A stretch of 9,053 bases of DNA, from assembly GCA_017428285.1 (NCBI GenBank), contig JAFRRE010000008.1:1-9053 (forward strand), in the 5' to 3' direction. The DNA comes from Bacteroidales bacterium. Its GTDB lineage: Bacteria; Bacteroidota; Bacteroidia; Bacteroidales; F082. The position numbers and the translations under genes were made by a program. The stretch's first letter is position 1. Each line of letters opens with the position of its first letter. Shown piece after piece: positions 5,938-9,053 of the stretch. The notes under the pieces were generated by a model. It saw only the letters and a list, made by a program, of their open reading frames with translations. It was not told the DNA's origin and ran no database searches.

Positions 5938-7341
5938 TTACTCTTTCAATAGATGCTTCAAATAATCCGGAAGACTCTCATCGGTGCCCAGGACTTTCTT
6001 GGTTTTCGTGATGCGGTTCGTGAACGAATTGTACTTCACCCCCTGAAGCACGGCCATCTCCGCATGGCTCAACCCCATCAAAGCAAGGCAGCAGGCGTTG
6101 ATGTCGGCAGGACTAAGGTCAGGGTGGTTTGCTGCCAAACGATAGGCAAAACCGCCAAACGCCGCGTCCACGGCATCTTTTAAGGCCCCAAAATCGGCCT
6201 GACTCAAAGCTAATTGGGGAAAGTCCTCCACGTTTTTAGAGGAAATATTCGGGGCATCGGCAGCCAACCGCTCCCGGATGCGCACAAAGATATCCGACTT
6301 CTCGAACTGGGCCCAACCCGCTGCGTATGAGGCTTGGTGTTTTTTCTTCCGCTTGACGATGGCCGCAATAACGACCGCCAGCAGCAACAAGGCCAAACCG
6401 CTACAAAGCCAGAAAGTAGTCTTTTTACGTGTTGCCTTTTGCTCCCGCAAGACATCAAGCCGTGCATCGCGCTCCGCCTTGAACTGCGCATATTGCTTGG
6501 CCAACAAAATGCCATCGGAAACCCGTTCCGATTCGGCTTGGGCGTATTTCGGCAGAAAACGGTTGCAAAAAGCCACGCTATCGGCATTGCCTTCTTCCTC
6601 ATAAAGCTGCGACAACAATGACATGACCGCTCCCGATTCCAAAGTAATGGTGTCGGCATAAACATCCAATGCTTTCAAAAGATAGGGTTTGGAGGCCTTT
6701 TTCATCGGGCTGAAAAACATGTTGATGCCCAATGAAAGCGAATCGCGTTTCGTTTCCAATCCTCGATGGGCTTTCATCGCGATAATACGGCTTTCCTCCG
6801 CAAAGGCTGCATCGTATTGTTTCTGATCGTAATATTGATTGGAAACAAGGCGGCAAACCCTCAGATAGGTGTCGAAATCGGCCACAGAATCCACCAAAGG
6901 GACCAGTTTGTCCAAATAGTATTGTGCCGAGTCGTTTTCCATCATACTTTGCAAGGCACCCACCATCTGCTCCCAAGTGCGCATCAGCCAAACGGTGTCA
7001 TGAACGGCTTCTTGATAGTCGCAAGCACGTTTATAGGCCTCAACCTCGAGGTTGTTCTCCATCGTTCCGCCAAAAACATAACCCATTTGGTAATAGGCGC
7101 GCGACACAAACAAGGTCTGCTCGTCATCCATGTCCTCGGGCAACATCTCCGTCAGACTAGCGGCGTTGAGAAAATGCGGGAAGGCCTCGTTCAGATCATC
7201 CGCCTGCAAGCACTCAAAGCCGCTTTTATACTCGCTTTGGGCCTGGTCCATCGTCTCAGCAGAGACTCGTCCCATCTTGTTCGCACAAGAGAAAAAGGCG
7301 AGCAAGACCAAGCAACAAAATATGTTTCTTATGGTATTCAT
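5938..7341 (-). CDS. Membrane-anchored TPR protein with C-terminal LuxR-like HTH (putative sensor-regulator)
   Basis: The chosen start is ATG 7341-7339, giving 467 residues, because it overlaps the hipA stop as ATGA and places MNTIRN directly before a hydrophobic stretch. An in-frame ATG at 7356 would add five charged residues. Residues 1-20 form a signal or anchor ending FFSC, a possible Bacteroidota lipobox at Cys19. Residues about 30-290 are helical with TPR-like pairs (AQSEYKSGFECLQADDLNEAF, RAYYQMGYVFGG, QYYDQKQYDAAF). A basic segment then leads into a transmembrane helix at about 310-329 (FWLCSGLALLLLAVVIAAIV), closed by KRKKK. Residues about 408-452 (DLSPADINACCLALMGLSHAEMAVLQGVKYNSFTNRITKTKKVLG) resemble the LuxR-type HTH of Bacteroidota TPR regulators. 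Predicted topology is periplasmic TPR and cytoplasmic DNA-binding domain, so it could pass an envelope signal straight to DNA. Targets are unknown; neighbouring paralogue A is an obvious candidate. Confidence 0.8.
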   Translation of the reverse strand: MNTIRNIFCCLVLLAFFSCANKMGRVSAETMDQAQSEYKSGFECLQADDLNEAFPHFLNAASLTEMLPEDMDDEQTLFVSRAYYQMGYVFGGTMENNLEVEAYKRACDYQEAVHDTVWLMRTWEQMVGALQSMMENDSAQYYLDKLVPLVDSVADFDTYLRVCRLVSNQYYDQKQYDAAFAEESRIIAMKAHRGLETKRDSLSLGINMFFSPMKKASKPYLLKALDVYADTITLESGAVMSLLSQLYEEEGNADSVAFCNRFLPKYAQAESERVSDGILLAKQYAQFKAERDARLDVLREQKATRKKTTFWLCSGLALLLLAVVIAAIVKRKKKHQASYAAGWAQFEKSDIFVRIRERLAADAPNISSKNVEDFPQLALSQADFGALKDAVDAAFGGFAYRLAANHPDLSPADINACCLALMGLSHAEMAVLQGVKYNSFTNRITKTKKVLGTDESLPDYLKHLLKE

Positions 7342-8420
7342 GACATCATAACGCATTTTTGTATTTCTTCGTACACTTCTTCGGCCTCATCCTTCCGCAA
7401 GCCGAACTTTACGGCTAGTTGAACGGCATCCGTTTTCCCGGGGTCTTTGTAGTTGCCATTCACAGAAAGGCTGTGGAAGCCACCTAAGCCTTCGCAAGGC
7501 AGCACATCGTAGGCAGGAGCCAACTGCCAAACATCGTTGCGACAAATGAAAGCAAAGTTTTTCACGTGGTCGTCGCAGTTGCCGATGATGAGGTTGAACG
7601 CCATCAGGCGGAACACCTTCCACAGCTCCTTGACGGAATGTGTGAGCTGGCTGCAAGCCCAGAACAGATGGCCGTAATCAGCAGTGGGCAGATGATAGTC
7701 GAGGTTCATCAGGGCAGAGAGACTGATGACGTGCAGTTTGCCGCCATCTTCGGTACGGTCGAAGCGCTTTGAGCCGAAGTATTTTCCTTCGAAAAGTCGG
7801 GGCTCTGCCATCTCAATGCCACATTCGCGAGCCAGCAGCGAGGTCTCATATTCGATTCTGCCCACATTGGGCGGGTCGGTGCGGTCGCGGAACTTCACCA
7901 ACCACTCGGCGCCGTCGTGATGCACAAACACTTTGGGTCTCGTGCCGCCTGAGGAGCCGCCGCGTCGCCAAGCCTTGTCGAGGTCGTCGGAATAGTCGGT
8001 ATTCAATACCCGCCGCGACTCTTCCGCCATGTGGTCGAGGTCGATGATGACCTGTTCGTCAACGGTGCTCAGGTCGGGACGGTATTCCAAGGCACCACGT
8101 CCACGGCTGCCTACAAACATCAGTTGCTCCAACAAATTCAAGGAAGCCAACGACTTGCCTTGCGACCGCAAATAACGGTCGAGCACCAATGCACTCCAGC
8201 CGTCGGGCAGGCTGTCGTCGAATACGCCGAAGTTGCCGTCAAAAGGCTTCGCATCGGCGGTGAACAACCTCGATTCCAAAGACAAGTTAAACGGCGAGAT
8301 GGAAAAACCGTTCCGAATCCAGTCTGCGTCGTATTCGAACAAAGCGCGACCGTCTCTGTCCAAGGCTATCCGCCCGACTTTATGGGAGCCCATCGTTACC
8401 TCAACAACCATCTCACTCAT
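7338..8420 (-). CDS. hipA: HipA-like serine/threonine kinase toxin
   Basis: The protein has 360 residues from ATG 8420-8418, chosen because it overlaps the antitoxin stop by 8 bases and gives the usual HipA N-terminus. The open frame reaches 8513, but the extra 31 residues overlap hipB and are unlike the family; ATG 8411 is another option. Residues about 8-95 are the N-subdomain (VGRIALDRDGRALFEYD, GFSISPFNLSL, GVFDDSLPDGW). The kinase core follows. It has a Gly-rich loop GGSSGGTRPK (154-163, with the Ser region autophosphorylated in E. coli HipA), a Lys in WLVKF (K176), the catalytic GNCDDHVKNF (Asp283, Asn288) and the metal-binding LAPAYDV (Asp305). All key residues are present, so it should be active. 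E. coli HipA phosphorylates GltX and causes growth arrest; the target here is unknown. It is unsplit, unlike HipS/HipT systems. Confidence 0.93.
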   Translation of the reverse strand: MSEMVVEVTMGSHKVGRIALDRDGRALFEYDADWIRNGFSISPFNLSLESRLFTADAKPFDGNFGVFDDSLPDGWSALVLDRYLRSQGKSLASLNLLEQLMFVGSRGRGALEYRPDLSTVDEQVIIDLDHMAEESRRVLNTDYSDDLDKAWRRGGSSGGTRPKVFVHHDGAEWLVKFRDRTDPPNVGRIEYETSLLARECGIEMAEPRLFEGKYFGSKRFDRTEDGGKLHVISLSALMNLDYHLPTADYGHLFWACSQLTHSVKELWKVFRLMAFNLIIGNCDDHVKNFAFICRNDVWQLAPAYDVLPCEGLGGFHSLSVNGNYKDPGKTDAVQLAVKFGLRKDEAEEVYEEIQKCVMMS

Positions 8421-8739
8421 TGCGTTTCCCTCGCTTTCTGTTTGTGGTGGTGGCATGAAGCGCCTCATCCAACGTGGCATATTTGTGCGACTCAAACAAT
8501 CGGTCAAAGTCATTCAAGGCATCCAATGCGTAGGCCACATGGAGCAGTCCGTCCAAAGAAATCTTGCCTGTCCGCTCAAAGCGGCGGTAGGTCGCCAAAG
8601 ACAGTCCCGAGCGCACAGATAGTCCTTCCTGTGTCAGGTTCATCTCCAGACGGCGTGCCTTTACCCGCTCCGCCAAAGCCCTGGCTTTTCCTTCTGGTGA
8701 AACAATATCAAATGATAATATATTATTAGTTATATCCAT
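8413..8739 (-). CDS. hipB: HipB-like XRE-family antitoxin/repressor
   Basis: The protein has 108 residues, starting at ATG 8739. Residues about 20-80 are a Cro/C1-type helix-turn-helix: ALAERVKARRLEMNLTQEGL, then SGLSLATYRRFERTGKISL as turn and recognition helix, then LHVAYALDALNDFDRLFE. This is the pattern of Bacteroidota HipB proteins that precede hipA. In such modules HipB binds HipA, blocks it and represses the operon. The C-terminus is basic (TNRKRGKRNE). The stop overlaps the hipA start by 8 bases, favouring translational coupling and an excess of antitoxin. A strong promoter and an inverted repeat lie just upstream. Confidence 0.9.
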   Translation of the reverse strand: MDITNNILSFDIVSPEGKARALAERVKARRLEMNLTQEGLSVRSGLSLATYRRFERTGKISLDGLLHVAYALDALNDFDRLFESHKYATLDEALHATTTNRKRGKRNE

Positions 8740-8749
8740 TTCTATATAT

Positions 8750-8773
8750 CAACTGCTTAAATAATAGCAGTTG
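8750..8773. promoter_or_regulatory. Perfect inverted repeat, candidate HipB operator
   Basis: CAACTGCT (8750-8757) and AGCAGTTG (8766-8773) are exact inverted copies with an 8-bp spacer TAAATAAT. The site begins one base past the -7 box and covers the expected transcription start, 10 bp before the hipB ATG. Repressor binding here would block initiation, as expected for an autoregulated toxin-antitoxin operon. It does not match the E. coli HipB operator (TATCC-N8-GGATA). Confidence 0.6.
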
Positions 8774-8805
8774 CAAAGATATAACTATTTTTCGGATAAT
8801 CCAAA
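8774..8805 (-). promoter_or_regulatory. Promoter of the hipB-hipA-TPR operon
   Basis: On the minus strand TATCTTTG (8781-8774) matches TAnnTTTG exactly and TTTG (8805-8802) lies 20 bp upstream, the ideal Bacteroides -33/-7 arrangement. A small palindrome GGATAATCC (8794-8802) lies in the spacer and touches the -33 box. The promoter begins 16 bp after the stop of the upstream gene. Confidence 0.7.
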
Positions 8806-8821
8806 CTATTTTGTGATTTTG

Positions 8822-9053
8822 TTAAAGTTTGATTTCAACACCGACGCTCCTGAACTTGTCCGTCGTGACCCCAGGCTTGTACTCGGGCAAGAGGTTGGTA
8901 AAGACCCGAATGCCATGGATAATGCCAAGATGATGGGTGTTGAAACTGAGACCCACCTCCAATTTCCATGGGTTGAAGATGTTGTCAAGATGGTCTATTG
9001 TCCCAGGAAAGAGAACGCCGATACCAAAGGGCTTGGTTGGGTCTTTGCTGGTG
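8822..9053 (-). CDS. C-terminal end of an unidentified, possibly outer-membrane beta-barrel, protein (partial)
   Basis: The frame enters from the right edge and ends with TAA 8824-8822, so only the last 76 residues are visible. They read as short amphipathic strands separated by turns: FGIGVLFPGTIDHL, WKLEVGLSFNTHHLG, IIHGIRVFTNLLPEY and FRSVGVEIKL at the very end. Alternating polar and hydrophobic residues and a C-terminal strand of this type suggest an outer-membrane beta-barrel, but the family is not recognised. The shadow frame starting at 8988 on the same strand is not the gene, since this frame has the more protein-like composition. No clear terminator separates it from the hipB promoter, so some read-through into hipBA is possible. 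Confidence 0.6.
   Translation of the reverse strand, partial: TSKDPTKPFGIGVLFPGTIDHLDNIFNPWKLEVGLSFNTHHLGIIHGIRVFTNLLPEYKPGVTTDKFRSVGVEIKL

Noticed and set aside
6766..7422. Plus-strand open frame of 218 codons
   Set aside because: It is antisense to the TPR-HTH gene and the hipA 3' end, whose products show clear domains; its own translation shows none.
8715..8726. Palindrome ATAATATATTAT
   Set aside because: It lies inside the first codons of hipB in a run of only A and T, where such palindromes arise by chance.
8031..8729. Plus-strand open frame of 232 codons
   Set aside because: It is antisense to hipA and hipB, which are confidently identified.
8733..8798. E. coli type HipB operator TATCC-N8-GGATA
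   Set aside because: Single TATCC and GGATA half-sites occur (8798-8794 and 8737-8733 on the minus strand), but they are about 56 bp apart, not 8.

Overview
The window looks like an accessory stretch of a Bacteroidota (Bacteroidales) chromosome. Two proteins end in type A C-terminal sorting domains of the type IX secretion system (T9SS). The promoters fit the Bacteroides -7 consensus TAnnTTTG with an upstream TTTG/TTG box. Several coding families are typical of gut or oral Bacteroidales: C10 peptidase, DUF4143 ATPase, TPR-transmembrane-HTH regulators and HipBA. No RNA gene, CRISPR array, IS element or tRNA is visible. Every intact gene is on the minus strand, so transcription runs from the right edge to the left.

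Right part, 9053 to 5938: the C-terminal end of a possible outer-membrane beta-barrel protein is followed by a tight three-gene unit. This holds an XRE/HipB-like antitoxin, a full-length HipA-like kinase, and a membrane-anchored TPR protein with a C-terminal LuxR-like helix-turn-helix. hipB and hipA overlap by 8 bases, and hipA and the TPR gene by an ATGA. The unit has a near-ideal promoter directly next to a perfect 8+8 inverted repeat, a candidate autoregulatory operator.

Left part, 5803 to 1: two secreted paralogues (A at 4124-5803, B running off the left edge from 1014) flank a large C10 (SpeB/streptopain-like) cysteine peptidase with FnIII-like domains and a T9SS tail. Paralogue A carries about seven repeats of roughly 65 residues that look like beta-propeller blades. 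The A and B upstream regions are duplicated too. Each has the same promoter, with two tandem 11-bp repeats exactly 5 bp upstream of the -33 box and an inverted repeat beyond them. The peptidase gene is broken by an apparent one-base deletion near 3357-3360, which separates the catalytic Cys from the catalytic His. Between the peptidase and paralogue B, on the plus strand, lies the C-terminal stub of a DUF4143 AAA+ ATPase, a decayed gene.

A working model, which is inference: the TPR-HTH protein is a membrane sensor-regulator encoded directly upstream of paralogue A, and the tandem 11-bp repeats are activator sites shared by the two secreted paralogues. Its tight coupling to hipBA is the most unusual architecture here.
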